Assembly: GCA_037176885.1 (NCBI GenBank)
Contig: JAWWNJ010000126.1
Location: 310,001 to 374,000, forward strand
Direction of reading: 5' to 3'
DNA length: 64,000 nucleotides
Source: Favolaschia claudopus
Taxonomy: Eukaryota > Basidiomycota > Agaricomycetes > Agaricales > Mycenaceae
Positions 12,680 through 25,446 of the stretch are shown one piece after another. Position 1 is the stretch's first letter, and each line of letters opens with the position of its first letter. The notes under the pieces were generated by a model. That model saw nothing but the letters and a program-made list of their open reading frames with translations, searched no databases and was not told the DNA's origin. The position numbers and the translations under genes are program-made.

Positions 12680-14274
12680 TAAGGTCAGTTATAAATCTGA
12701 ATCTCGTTCCGCTCAAAGTGTGCGGTTCCATTGAATCTTTTGCAGAATACAACGTCGGTGAACAGAAGCAGTCGGAGTTGTTGCTTATCTCACACACGAA
12801 CGAAATGGAACCAGGCCGTTATCAAAGCATGTAATACATGTTCCTCCCCTACAGACGGCTTCAATATATAAGCTCCCGTGTGTTACCCTCCATGTGCTTT
12901 TCCCTTACGTCGCGCAGACATGCGAGAAGAATATCGACCTCTTTTACACACGCACAAATGAGGATGGTGCTGAGACAAGTGTGCAAAAATCACTCTTGTT
13001 ATCGAGGGAATTGATTTCGATTACTGGAAATTGCGCACCGAAGCTAGATGATAGCCTTCTCAACCTGCATCAGAATAGTATCAGTCAACTTTGAACCGGG
13101 TTTGACTCGCCTGGGCCGATCGTGTACGTCAGCTAAGCAGAAATCCCTCTGAATCAGCATCAACTGCCGCACCGTTGACAGTTAAACGCGGAATTCGAGA
13201 GAGGAAGTCATGGTCTTCCGTCGTCTGGGTTTCGCTATCGTAAGTACATGGCGGAAGGAGAGGATGTAAGCGCCGAGATGGCAAAGATCCCAACGTTCAG
13301 AGGCGGGCGAAAATAAATGTCTCCCGAGAGCCTGGCACAGAAATTTTGATGAGAACAGAGTTTTGCGATGGGAAGATATTGCGGTCGTGTCAAGCATTCG
13401 GTAAGAACGGCAGCTTTTAGACGGAATGGCAGCTACTAGCTAGCAAGAAACTAGTCTCATGTAAACAAACGCTACCTACTTACCGTTTACGCCACATACA
13501 ATGGCCCTCGTACCCGCGGTGTGCGTCGGAGCGGGCTGAGGTGCTGGTGACAAGTGGGAGCAAGACAAGATGTGCCACAAAATGTGGCGTTGATTCCGAG
13601 GTACTTAAAAGAGCAGCGGAGAAGAACGACACTGAGCAGGTTGCTGAACCGTGAACGTTCGGAACAAGAAGCGTTAGGCACGTGTTCCTGGAAATTTGAT
13701 CTCCGGCTTGTTTCGGGCTCGCATTTGCCGACTTTTCTTGATCTCGAACCACCACGTCAAAGTCGTGAATACTCTCCGGGTTAGCCGCTGGTCGGGCGGA
13801 CAGAAGAGTTAATGGACCCTTTCAATCATTTGCTCGTCCAGATTTCAGCTGTGTTTTCCTTGCTATTGAAATTTGAATATCTGCTCATACTTATATATCA
13901 AATATAATCATTTTTGATCTCTCTCTTCAGTCATGGACGAGTCAATAGACATGTTCTATCGGCAGTTACACAAGCCTGGAGCCACTGAACGCAATCTCTT
14001 TGGGCCCGCAAATCAGCGCTCCAGTGTGCTCTGCCCCATGTTGTTTTATATTGCCGCGGCAAACACTGGCGAAGCAGAAGTAGTCCTAAGGATGAACGTT
14101 CTCCGCGCTTTTCCTATGTCGGTCAATCTTTCAGGCGTTTTATACTATTCAGGGATGTCTGCGACGGAATTTACACACGTACCATTGTGCGTGCATGTGG
14201 TTCATCCTTCCTTTTCTCACCCATTCCCCAATATGAATACTGTCATCGTCTTTTTCAAGCGATTAACGGACAAT
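12680..14274. other. Intergenic stretch
   Basis: No convincing gene is seen. An in-frame extension upstream of the next gene (from 13933) exists, but it lacks the signal peptide and is taken as leader sequence. Confidence 0.5.
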
Positions 14275-17212
14275 ATGCGGTCCCCAACGACTCTGCGACT
14301 GTTTTCTTGCGTTCCTCTACTTCTGTCGACTGCATCTGCTGCGAGCAATGTCGTCTCTCTTGACGACTGTCCATCCTGCGACACATTGAAACCCGCCATC
14401 CAAAATGTCGACGACTGTCCCGCTTGCCTCGCTCTCCTCTCGGCATTCCAATCCATCGCACTCACCGGAGACGATCCCTTCATAACCACCCTCACAAGTC
14501 TCTGTATCGGCCTCGGCGTATGTCCTTCCCTCCCTCTCCTACCTTCTTCCAATCCTTAATCATCAATTCCCCGCGATCTTTCTCCTCCTTTAAATCTTAA
14601 CAACCCCACAGACCGCCGACCCAGACGTCTGCACGGGGCTTATCGCCCGCGAAGGCCCCATCCTAGCACACGACCTCCGCTCCATCTCCATCACACCCAC
14701 CAGCAGCCCCTCAAGCACAGCGCAAAAACTCTGCGACGCCCTCATGGGCATGTGCGTTTCGCACCCCGTCACTCCGTTCACTGTGCCCTTCCCCAAACCC
14801 GCTCCGACGCACCCGAAGGTGTTTAAATCGAGGGGAAAGCCCATTAGGGTGGCGCATTTGAGTGATGTGCATATTGATAGGATGTATACGGTGAGTCAAG
14901 TCAGGTCTTTATTCAAGTTAATTCTGTGGCTGAAAATGAGGCTTTGCTTGTCTTCTTTAGGTTGGTGCGGAAGCGAATTGCACCAAATCTATTTGTTGCA
15001 GAGATTTTGATGACTCGCCTCCGACACCGCCGACCGTCCCCGCTCTTCCGAACGGCAACTCGCATTGCGATTCTCCTATATCCCTCGCGGATTCGATGTT
15101 GGAGGAGATTGAGCGTTTGAATCCGAGGTTCTCGATATTCACTGGGGATGGTGCGTTCTCTTGCCTTTCATGGTTCACTTGGGGATGAAAAATCGAGCTT
15201 AATCATCTGTATACTTCTGTAGTTGTTGAGGGAGCTACTTGGCTCGTCGATCAAGCGTATGTTACTTGACCCTGTTTCATGAGTTCGAATTATCGAATGA
15301 ATGCTCTATATTGTAGCGAAGTTACGACGGATCTGCAAGCCTTCGACGCTCGAATGGCCGCGAAACTTAGTGCTTCGATTTTTCCTTCGCTTGGTAAGTC
15401 TTTATACATACAATTCTCTTTAGATTCCGAGTTTGAACTTCGGATTTTCTCCCTCGTGTCAGGCAACCAGTGCGTTTTCCTTCGCTTTTCCGCGGCATCC
15501 TCAGGCATGAGTCCAATGACGCTGAAACTCCAACTGGCAGTGACTCGGCTCCCGTGAACGCATTCGCCCGGACCTCCAGCCATGCAATGAATGATTCACA
15601 GTTTGTGTTTGATACGCAGAGTGCTGGGTGGGAGGTCAGTAAAACCATTCTTATCCTCTCCTTCTCCTTCCCTCTCATCCGATTGCCCATTTCTATAATT
15701 CCTTCATGGCTTTTACCACCACCCGCCAATTTCTCAACGAAGCTCAACTGAATTGGATCTAGCAATGGATCAAACCTGCCGCTGCCTCTGAAGTGAAGCA
15801 TCTTTCTGGGAGTTATTCCGCGCAGGTCCCAGGGCGAGGGTTGAGAATCGTGGCGGTCAATACGCAGTATTGGTTTAAGCAAAAGTAAGTGTTTTCCATC
15901 GCGCAGAAGATTATTCGGTTGACCTTTGTGTCCAGCTTCTGGTTGTACGATAGCGACGTCTTCCAGTAAGGACTGCATTCACCTTTGCAACGAATTCAAT
16001 ATCGATGTTATGGCAGACCCGATCCAAACGGCGTCCTTGCATTCCTCGTGGATGCCTTACAAGCCGCAGAAGACGCTGGCGACCGAGCGTGGATAATTGG
16101 GCACATTCCGCTTGGGAAGGAGGATACGATGATAGATCAGGTTCCACTCAATCCCCTTCTTTATTCGCAGAATCCCCTGATCATTTACTGAAGTCGAACT
16201 ACTTCGACCAAGTCCTCCAGCGGTATAGAAATACGATCGCGGGTATGTTTTTCGGACATAGTCATAAGGTACGCAACGTCTCAGCGCGCCTGCTACCTAA
16301 CAAACCCGTGTATCTCTTCACCAGGATCAATTCGAAATTGCCTACTCTAACTACAGTGCGCAGACGGCAGAGAACGCAGTTGGTGTTGCGCTCATCGTGA
16401 GTCATCGAACCAATCCCCTCAAAGTTGGAATCTTGTAGCTCGATAATCTAACTTACGCGTTCAAATAGGGTCCCGCGTTGACTCCTACCAGTTCAGATTG
16501 TATTTCTCTCCATTTGCTCTTGATGATAACGTTGCAGTAAATGTGAAGGTGGCAACCCGGCCTTCAAATTCTACGACGTCGATCCGGATACTTTCGAAGT
16601 CATGGATGCCTCTGTGTTCTTTAGTGAGGGTTTGCTTCGCGATTTGTGAAATTATAACTGACAAGTGTTTGCGATGTAGCGAATATCTCCGAATCTGGAT
16701 TCCAAATTCGCCGTGAGCTTATCTCTTTAGCTCTGGCTAACTATCATTTATCCATCTTTCCATCCCTAGCTACATGGAACCTGTACTATTCTGCTCGCAC
16801 AACATATGGACCCCTCGTCGGCCTCCCACCCAACGAACCGCTCTCTCCCGCTTTCTGGCACAACCTAACAGAAGTCTTCGTCGCGAATGAAACTGCATTT
16901 CAGATGTTCAACACCTTCATCAGTCGCGGGGGCGCTGTGACGCCGTGTACCGGTGGAGATGCTGGTGAGTGTAAAAATACGACGATATGCGATATGAGGG
17001 CGTTTAGAAGCGAGAATAATTGTGTGAGTATCCATTTGAATTACGCTGGTTCGACTGTGTGGAAGGAGCTATTCTAACCGGATTCCATATAGGATACTCC
17101 TGCGGAAGGATTCTCATTAAGAAGACGTGGGGTGGACCAGATTCGATCAGACGCGGATGCTTGTGAAGGAACTGGGCTGGCCCGCATGTTCTCTCGAATG
17201 TTTGGGGTGTAA
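14275..17212 (+). CDS. Secreted acid sphingomyelinase-like phosphodiesterase
   Basis: About 13 short exons give a protein that starts with a signal peptide (MRSPTTLRLFSCVPLLLSTA). A saposin-like Cys region (CPSCDTLKP...CPACLALLSAF) and the metallophosphoesterase motifs follow in order: HLSDVHID, FTGD joined across an intron to VVEG, the GN/H site near 15460, IIGHIPLG and FFGHSHKDQFE. The C-terminal part (TWNLYYSARTTYG..., CTGGDAGECKNTTICDMRAF) is typical of acid sphingomyelinases, which cleave sphingomyelin to ceramide and phosphocholine using two zinc ions. Exon joins are in frame throughout. One oddity: a 7-nt microexon carries GGC AAC CA, and the next canonical acceptor adds a Gln inside the GNH motif. 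The start at 14275 is chosen for the signal peptide. Confidence 0.85.
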
Positions 17213-18171
17213 AGCAAAATGTCTACTGAAGGTGTGCCACCGTTAATAAGTATGTCCACTGTCGCAAAACAATAATTTGCCGTCAGAGGGACGAAACTGA
17301 GCTGAGAGACTTCCACACAGAATCATATGAACAGTGGTTACGGCTCCCGAATGTTGAACGAGACGAGCGGGAGATTACTAAATAGACCATTCAAACCTCA
17401 AGCCTACTTGAGACAACTTGAAGAAGAGTCGAGGACAGAACATCGAATGATCAATTGCATAGATCCAAGCATAAATTCAGACTTTCATTTTCCCGAGACC
17501 AAAACAGACTTATCGATGCAGCCGATGTGGGAAAGAATACAAGTTGAAATTTTGCTAGAATTCAAGATTTTTGATTACGTGGTCTCGGATCTTTCCGGGC
17601 TGTCTGGTCGGGTGACGTGACCAGCGTGACGCGAGCTCTTCCTTTCTTCCACGGACCAACCGCGCAGCTTGCAAGCTTGCGCGCAGCGTTTTCCTCTCAG
17701 TCTCGTTTCCTTGAAGGGGAAAAAACTGTGAAAACCATTGATACTGTAACGGTTGCTACCGTGTGTTGTTCCATCGTGAGCGGAAGTTAAAGTGTGTCCA
17801 TGGGGCTCTCGGTCAACTCTCGGTATAACGTTCAAGGCACGTATTCATTTGCTACGTCGACGACATACTGTAGCCACTAAGATTCTTCAGTTTGAGTTCC
17901 GTTGCACACACAATCTCCGAAAAACACCGGATTTTACCGGATGTTTTTGACCGTCGTGTCAAGCTCGGCGTCAGCAGCCCGCGACAAGTTGCAAAGCGCC
18001 GGCGACCTCGGCGCCATACGTTTCACTCATTGCCCTCACCCCGCTGACTCAGCTTTGAATTCAGTTCACCGCAAGGTAAGATGGTTGCCAAGGTTTCACA
18101 TCCACCAGTTTATAAAGGATGCATGCTGATTCGTCACAATCCATTTTTCTTCTTTCAACCCCTCTGAAGCC
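17213..18171. other. Intergenic stretch
   Basis: No gene recognised. A TATAAAG box-like element at about 18111 precedes the peroxidase relic by about 60 nt and may have been its promoter. Confidence 0.4.
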
Positions 18172-20475
18172 ATGCTTCGCCTAGCGTTAGGGACCTCGAT
18201 ATGTCTGGCAACTGCTCACGCATACACCTGGCCTTCTCAGGTGCTCGATGAGCTCGAGTCTACCCTGTACGAGATCATCCCGAGCGCCGCGGGCACTATC
18301 TCGGCTTTCATTCAACCTTGTGATACTTTTACTTTTGGAAAGAATAATAATGGCGGGGAAGACCCGGACGATCTAATGTAGCGGATTGGGTGCGGACGGT
18401 GAGTGTTGTCTTTTTATTCTCTTCTAAATCATCTTGATCTTCCAATCCTAATTAAATTCAGGCGTATCACGACATGGCCACGCACAATGTCGAGGATGGC
18501 ACGGGCGGATTAGATGCATCGATTCGGTTTGCGGAGGAACAAGCACGGGCAGAGGTACGTGCATTTCAAATTGAATTCCACGCCTTGCGTTGCAAGGAAA
18601 TCAGCTCTGACCTAGTTCAAAATTTGAAGAACGTCGGCGATGGATTTGCCAACACTATAGGTGTATTGTCTGGGTTTTCCACCCGCTATACTTCCAGTAC
18701 GCAAATCGGCCGCCCAACTCATGTACTACAGGCTCTGATCATTTGATTTTTTTTAATTCTCAGTTGCTGATACAATCGCACTTGGACTGGTCATGGGCGT
18801 TCAATTTTGGTATTTTCTTCTCCTTCGTTCGGTCTTCGCGATGAATTGATTCAATGAAACTGCGCAGCGGCGGTCCTCGAATCCCCTTCCGCGGCGGACG
18901 CATTGATGCGACAGAACCTAATTCACCTGGTGTCCCCGAGCCAGATCAAACTCTCGACTCGCACATCGCTTCGTTCGCGAGACAGGGATTCACGCAGGAG
19001 GAGATGATTGGACTTGTTGCATGTGGGTGCGTCTATTTCTTCCACCTACACCCATCCGCCATTCCACGACAATTAACTCATTCCATTTTGTCTTCCCTTT
19101 AGCCATACATTCGGTGGCGTCCAACACGATCCCTTCCCCAACATCGTGCACGAAATGAACGACACAAACAATACCCAGTCTGTAGCGCATTTCGATACCA
19201 CCGAGCTTCATTTTGATAATAACATGTGGGTATATTCCTCTCTTCTCATGTGGCCTTCTCACAGGATGAATCTCCATTTGCACAGCGCAACGGAATATAT
19301 CTCCGGCACCACGCAAAACCCCCTCGCCGTCGGTTTCAACGACACAACAAACTCGGACAAGAGGATTTTTGGCAGTGATGGGAATGTTACGATGCGCTCG
19401 TACGTCCTCCGCCGCATTTTCTTGGTATTTGATTTGAATATTCTGTAGATTCGCCGACTCTCCCGAGTTATTTTCTTCACGCTGCAGCGAATTGTTTGCG
19501 CGCATGCTCGATACTGTTCCAAAGGGAGTCCAGCTCAGCGAAGTGATCACGCCTTTGCCCGTGAAGCCCGGAAGGATTGAGTTCAAACTTGATGGCGACG
19601 TCCTCCAATTCACTGGCAACGTCAGGGTATGTTCTCCCCCCAATGAACCACAAATCCCTGTGCATCCGAACTGTATTAATATGATCTTGCTTTTCGTATT
19701 AGTTCTGGACTTGGCTGAGAAGTCCAACCGCATCGCCCTCCTCCTCTGGTCCGACCACCTCGGCGCAACGCACAACAGCACCCTCCTCCCTTCCCTCAGC
19801 TCAAGCATCAACTACCCGCAAGGTACTGCAACCTCTTATAGGTTCGGAGGCGAAGACGCCAGCGGTCTTTCTCTCGACGCGGCAGCGGGGATCGTTAACA
19901 TGCAGTTCATGCTTGACGGGAAATTGCAGACACAGCAGGATGCGGGAGCGGGAGTTGACTTTGCTGTTCAGGATGCCGTGTGTTTTCTACGACTACGTGT
20001 TTCTTCGGGAACAATGCGACGGCAAGGTATGACATGGCGGTGCGTTTCAGTTCCATTCCTCTTCAACTGCATTTCCCTCTCTCGCGCATACTGACGCTAC
20101 TCGCCCCTCCCTTCGACCTATAGGTCCGCAAAAACTGCAAAGGTGAAATCAGTGTACATCGAAACCGAAACGCGCGACGACTCGTCGCACATTGGCGTCA
20201 CCGAAACCGACTTCTTCTCACCCGATCCGAACGCGGCGGTAAATTCAGCGTACACGATTTGGACGTTGAACGTCGCGGGGTCGTTCAACCCCTCGATATG
20301 TCGGGGCGGAGATCGACGGGGTGAAGTACACGATGGGAAAGCTGTTTACGGCCGTTACCTGCGTTAGCGAGTTGTCCATCTTGAGGGATTGGATTGGAGG
20401 AGTGAGTGGGTGGTGTTGCGGGGTGGGGTTTCATTACATTCTTTTCTTTCGTTACATTCTTTATGGACTTCGTTG
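18172..20475 (+). pseudogene. Heme peroxidase (plant/fungal type), decayed
   Basis: The relic starts with a signal-like peptide (MLRLALGTSICLATAHA) and has clear peroxidase motifs: ADWVRTAYHDMATHN (distal Arg and His), GTGGLDASIRF, CGGPRIPFRGGRIDA, GLVACGHTFGGVQHDPFP (proximal His region), then ATEYISGTTQNPL and FADSPELFSSRCSELFARML. Introns through about 19,600 still splice in phase. The frame is nevertheless broken near 18350 (GRSNVADWVRT is one frame off, with an in-frame TAG at about 18379), near 19710 (between FWTW and KSNRIALLLWSD), near 19986 and 20002, near 20150 and near 20300; the last reading, AEIDGVKYTMGKLFTAVTC, lies in yet another frame. So many breaks within otherwise recognisable sequence argue for a pseudogene, unless the local assembly is poor. 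Confidence 0.8.
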
Positions 20476-20649
20476 ATTGGGACAATCAATGCACTATAGG
20501 CTAGGCAACAGATCCTAAGTAGATAGATGGGTTATGGATCTGTAAAAGTGAGCTGACGCGGAACGACTTACCCGCCGCCAAATGTCAGTCGCTCCATACG
20601 GGCAGTAGACGAGATGGAACTATTCCAAGTAACAATCAAGATTGAAGAT

Positions 20650-21775
20650 CTATGCTTGCCGCGATCGTTCGCCGTACCTTGTTCTGTGAGGTAATGGCAG
20701 GAAAACCATTCCTGGACTTTCTCCTCCGCCTCCGCGAGCATTTAACTCGAATTCAAATTCCACCCGAATATCCCTCGAGGCTAAGGACAGCAAGATCCGA
20801 TCGATGTGCGCGCATTCGTCCTTGTTGTATCGAACTTGAAGGAGACCATTGCTCAATCCTAGCACCACGGTTTGTATGAGGTTTGAGGAGGAGATCGAGG
20901 CAAGGGTGCGCCGGACATCGGATTCTGCGCATTCGACCATACCTAGACGGAGAACACGTAGATTTTTGAAAGGCCGAGAGGTCCAATTCGCCGACCTACG
21001 ACGAAGTTGTCCATCAAGCCGAGAAATTTGAATTACATAACGCTACGCACCCAATAATTGCTATCAAGAATTCGAATGTTCTCTTGCGTGCCTTGGGTAG
21101 GGAGTCCCATATGATCAAGTTGGAGGCCCAGATACTCAATGTTTTCAACTCGGAGAGGTCGATAGGATACAATGCAGCTTGATCCAGGTCATGCTGTGGT
21201 GTGTCTTCATCGCCCGAAATCTCGAGTTGAAGAGATATTAGGCGGATGAAGGATGGTGTCATGGGAAGAAAAGAGGGAGAATTCGGTGGAGACTCCTCGT
21301 AGTGATCTCCGCATGAGAGATCGAGGTGCTGAATGGTGGGACAAAGCGCTAGAAACCTCACAGACGCCGACAACCCGCTGAAGGTTCGGAGGTGCAGGGT
21401 CCGCAGCGTAGGCAGCGAAAGCAACGGCCGATACATTTCGAATGCCACTGAGACATGGTATATGGCGAGTCGGAGGGTGTGTAGATGCGTGAAGGGTATA
21501 TGCACGAAGTTTTGAATCAAAGAAGGCAAGTCGCCGATGCTGAGTTCTCTGACGTAGTGGGCAAGATGGGGGGAGCACAACAGTGCATTGTAGAACTTGC
21601 GAGCAACACGATCAGGACGACCGGACAGATAGGCGATACGGAAAAGCTCGGATTGCGCGGCGTTGACCCAAGAACGCGCCACGAGGGAGCAGCTCAGCAG
21701 AGTTCGAGGTGAAATCAGAGACGGAGGTAATACAAAGGTCCAAGAGCCTCTTGGATGCGGAGAGTGTTCGAAGAC
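20650..21775 (-). CDS. F-box/LRR-like protein
   Basis: Read on the minus strand, the main exon contains DVFEHSPHPRGSWTFVLPP, then LLSCSLVARSWVNAAQSELF (F-box second half), then Leu-rich repeats (LHTLRLAIYHV, LPTLRTLHLRTF, IQHLDLSCGDHY). An intron at 20996-21050 (GTGCGT...CGTAG) joins it in frame to a second LRR exon (NLRVLRLGMVECAESDVRRTL...) that ends at 20650. The first exon with the start and the F-box helix 1 lies upstream of about 21775 and was not resolved. The expected role is SCF substrate recognition. Confidence 0.65.
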
Positions 21776-21789
21776 ATCAGTCGCTCTAC

Positions 21790-22340
21790 TTGCTAATCAG
21801 CTACGTGAGATTTGAAATCGTGAGTGTGGGGGAGAATACCGCCTATCAGCGAGTGATCACGCACAGTTCAAGAATTTGATTGTCCTTCAGTTGAATCTGC
21901 GGTTTCAAGTCTCTGATTACCGCCTATTTGCAGTCTTTCAAAATGGACGAAGAGGGAAGAAGGCAAGAGCAATCGCTAATCAATCAGATCTGGAGTCAAC
22001 AAATACCAACAAGCTCCGGGGATCCAACAATCACGGCGTGACACCGGCCATAAGGATCCCGACAAGCCGGTTCGATAGCATCACAGTTATCATGATGCAA
22101 CATCAGCCAAGGCCGATTCACATCACATCACACTCTCCTTTTTTCTTCATCCCCCACTGGCACCGTTGCCCCGCCCCACCCCTGGTCGTCCACGCTGTAC
22201 TTATCAACTTGATATCTGGCAAATGCATCCCAGCCTGGACATTCGTCGGTTGAATCAGCTGTCTTCTGCGGTTCGGGTAGGCAAGATACTATCACACTCG
22301 TCGCAAATGCTGAATACCACGCCGTAGAGGGCCGCGCAAG
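21790..22340. other. Intergenic stretch
   Basis: It may hold the unresolved 5' exon of the minus-strand F-box gene. A segment near 22022-22065 (AACAATCACGGCGTGAC...) resembles 31396-31440. No other feature seen. Confidence 0.35.
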
Positions 22341-24110
22341 CCATGATTTGCGAAAATCCTTCAGCAGATACTATCTCGACATTCATCACTCTAGCATGCC
22401 AGGGCCTGGAACCGCACAATCAGATCCACCTTCTGCCTGTCCTCTATCACTGCCCTTGATACTCGAAGGATTCCGACTCCAGACGCACTGGATACTTGCC
22501 ACCGTCGATACCACAAACCTCCTCAGAGCAGGAGTAACATCGTTACTTCTCATATGCGAGCTTCCTTCCCGTCTACCCGCCGTGTCGGACCTTTGGCCTC
22601 GCGTCTGGGCATGGATTCAATTCTGCCACACGTACGGAGAAATCCTACGTCAGCGGCTTGAAATCGGGTTGATTCCCAAGGCCGAATTCACTGCGCGTTG
22701 ACGCAACTGTGCGAAAATATGACTACCGACCGGTCGAACGAGTCGCTCATGTTTGGAACTCCCGGATTCGCTGCATTTACTGCCCGGTCCTGGGCGGTGC
22801 TTTCTCATCGGATATGTTCCCGAGCACGAGAGAGTGATCATTATACTGGACAACATCTTCTCTGGCGGCAAAGGCTCTCTGGACGACCTTCTTGACGCTG
22901 TGGACGGGCAACGTCACCTATCTAGCTCAGCTATTTCGACGGGAGCTAGATTTCGCAATAGGTACCTCTTCAGGGAAGCCATGGCTCCTAAGCGGCATTC
23001 TCAATATGTTATCTCATGCCGACGACAAAAGGGAAGCCAATAACTTTGGCGTCCGTTCTCCTACTCCTCTTTACTCGGCTTTGGTCCCGCTCAACTTCGT
23101 TGGGCCGCTGACCCTCATCGTCTCTAAATTGACGCAACCCAACGAACTCATACCCCACGTGAAACATATTCTTCGACACACCATTTCCGTCTTGGAAATG
23201 TGCTTCCGCGGTCCCCGCCGTGATCAGACTCTCCGCGTCGCAATCCAGTGCGGGCTTCCTTCCTGTCATGCGCATCTGCGGACAATTGCAGTCGAAGATA
23301 CATCAGACGCTACGTTATCTTATTACCAAGGTCCTCACCACCATGTGTGGTATATCATGATGTTATACCGGATCTTGTAACAGCATATAGTTCAGCGTCT
23401 GTCGGTCTTCAACAGCGCGAATTTTTCGACCCCGCTGTGTACGATGATTGGGATGACCTTGGGCGAATTATTGATCGCAAGAAGCCAGTCTTTAATCGAT
23501 TTCGAAGCGGCGGATCGTGTTTATCGCAGAGCATGCGATAATATGAAGGTTAATCCGTTATTCGAGATGATTTCTTCCCACTGATGTTCTATGCATGCTT
23601 CAGTGCAAAATGATCTCTGACCGTACAAACTTGAAGCGGTGCGCGGGGTGTCGGGAATTGTTGTACTGCTCTCGTGCATGTCAAATATCTGACTGGCAAA
23701 CTGGACATCGGGAATCGTGTCGGTTCCATTTTGCTTACCACAAAAGTACGTTTTGTTCTTGTCAATTTCTAGACATGAAATCCATATCCTCAACTCAATC
23801 AAACAATTGCAAATGTAGAAATCCGCGCGAGCTACACTGCAAAGGAACACGCCTTTCTACGATTCTTATTCCACCGTGATGCTGTTAAATCCATGCCCTC
23901 GCTCGTCCCGAAATACTTCACGCTTTAGCGCAGAATCCCAACACCAAATTCGCCGCCGTCTACGACTATCGCATCACCCACCAGTTGCTCGCGTCGTCAA
24001 CCTCGAGCATCTAGCTGTGAACGGTATCCCGGAGCATTGGGCTGATTTGATATCGCGCGTGCGCGGAGTCAAGGGCGGATGAGCTTGGATTTGATGGGGT
24101 TGGTCGAGGG
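22340..24110 (+). pseudogene. MYND-type zinc-finger protein, frame-broken
   Basis: The MYND finger is clear at about 23613-23735: KRCAGCRELLYCSRACQISDWQTGHRESC. Upstream sequence matches the helical N-terminal half common in agaricomycete MYND proteins (SDLWPRVWAWIQFCHTYGEIL, LMFGTPGFAAFTARSWAVL, DLVTAYSSASVGLQ). The reading frame changes without an available intron near 22699 (AEFTA/R to LTQLCENM), near 23250, near 23340 and near 23507 (FNRF to EAADRVYRRACDNMK), and again after the finger (AKEHAFLRFLFHRDAV, NTKFAAVYDYRITHQLL). This is therefore probably a decayed member of an expanded family; the function was likely protein binding. Confidence 0.7.
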
Positions 24111-24645
24111 GGAGAATAAGTGGGCGGTGGTGTTTCCGTATCGGTGGAGACGTCGGATATTGAACAGGCGTTGAAGGGATTCGCTTCGGGGACGGGGTCA
24201 CTGAGGTGCGCGGCAAGAGGAAGCGATGGGGAAGCTGTTGGCTGGCGAGGGCTCGGGGGGAATACATTAAGTACGAGCATCTCTTTTACTTGATTCCCAT
24301 TGATTCGTTCGGGTTGCTTTCAGTAAGCTCATCATGATGCCTAGGCTACAAGACGGCCACTGGCCAAAATACTCACCCCATCTCGTACATGGAATCCCAG
24401 ACAGCGGAGATATAACGAGTCGAAATCTCACGATGTAGCACCTGCAGAGCAATCTCGCAATGCACAGAAAACAACGTCGAATGTTTGTCGCCACCAGCTA
24501 CAGTATTGTGTCATTTTCTGAATCCTGGTTTCAATTTTCATCAATGGATTAGGATCGTTGAATCGACTGTCGTATTCCGACTCATCCTTCCCTGTCCTCT
24601 CCCCTTCTCACTGACAATCAGCCACCACCCGGTCGAAAAAGGTTC

Positions 24646-25446
24646 ATAATGCTCACCATCGGGACACGCGTAGGCTTCAGCACATCATGTGCGTTCGATC
24701 CGAGTTCGACTCTCCGTGACCCTGTCCGACTGTATGGATGAATCAGTACTGTTTTCCTATTAATTCATCCAACTCATCATACAGTCAAATCAAGCTCAGA
24801 ATTCAGCGGGCTCAAAGGTTTCCGACACTGCACATAGCTTGTCTTCAGTGATGTTTGTTCTCGGACCGAGTTCGATTCTCGGCTGCCCACATTTTGTATA
24901 CTTCAATCAATATTCTGCTTCATACACATCGATTGCTTCGTTCTTTTTTCGTGACGGTAGGACGGAGAAGGGAAGTGGGTCAACGTCTACGTAGTTTGTT
25001 CTCCTGCTTCTATGCGCACTTGAAGTACTTAGCGCGAGCAACGCGACAGTATCCTCCGAATCTAAAATGATTGGTCAAAGCATCCGATTCAATTTGTTCA
25101 AGCAGCGGCATACTACGCCTTTCTTGAAGCCAATATTAGTACCACCTACCCCGTTTCCGAAAGAGAGGCCTGTTGGAAGGCGGTACTCATGATCAAACAA
25201 TCTGCCTACGTCCAACAATGATCAGTTATCAATATGCAATGAGTTCGATTCTCAGCACCTCATGATCCTATCCTCAATCTCACTTTTTCCTGTTCGAATT
25301 CACCCGCAAACCGCGACCGCTACCCAAAGAAGCCGAATGAATTGATGAGTATTATTCGATTTCTGAGTGCCTTTGGTGATCATGACCACGAGGAGGCGAC
25401 CGAAGGCTTGCCTTTGCAGGACCGAGTTCGAAATTTGAGTGACCCG
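24646..25446. repeat. tRNA T-arm-like fragments (possible SINE remnants)
   Basis: Several short segments have the GAGTTCGAnTCTC pattern of a tRNA T arm (internal promoter B box): near 24700, near 24870 (CCGAG-TTCGATT-CTCGG, a perfect 5-bp stem and 7-nt loop), near 25240 and, degenerate, near 25420. The near-24700 unit ends GTGACCC and has GGGACAC about 50 nt upstream, which could pair as an acceptor stem. None folds into a complete tRNA. Confidence 0.4.

Noticed and set aside
13933..14274. Longer N-terminus for the sphingomyelinase gene
   Set aside because: The in-frame extension has no family similarity and would bury the signal peptide that begins at 14275.
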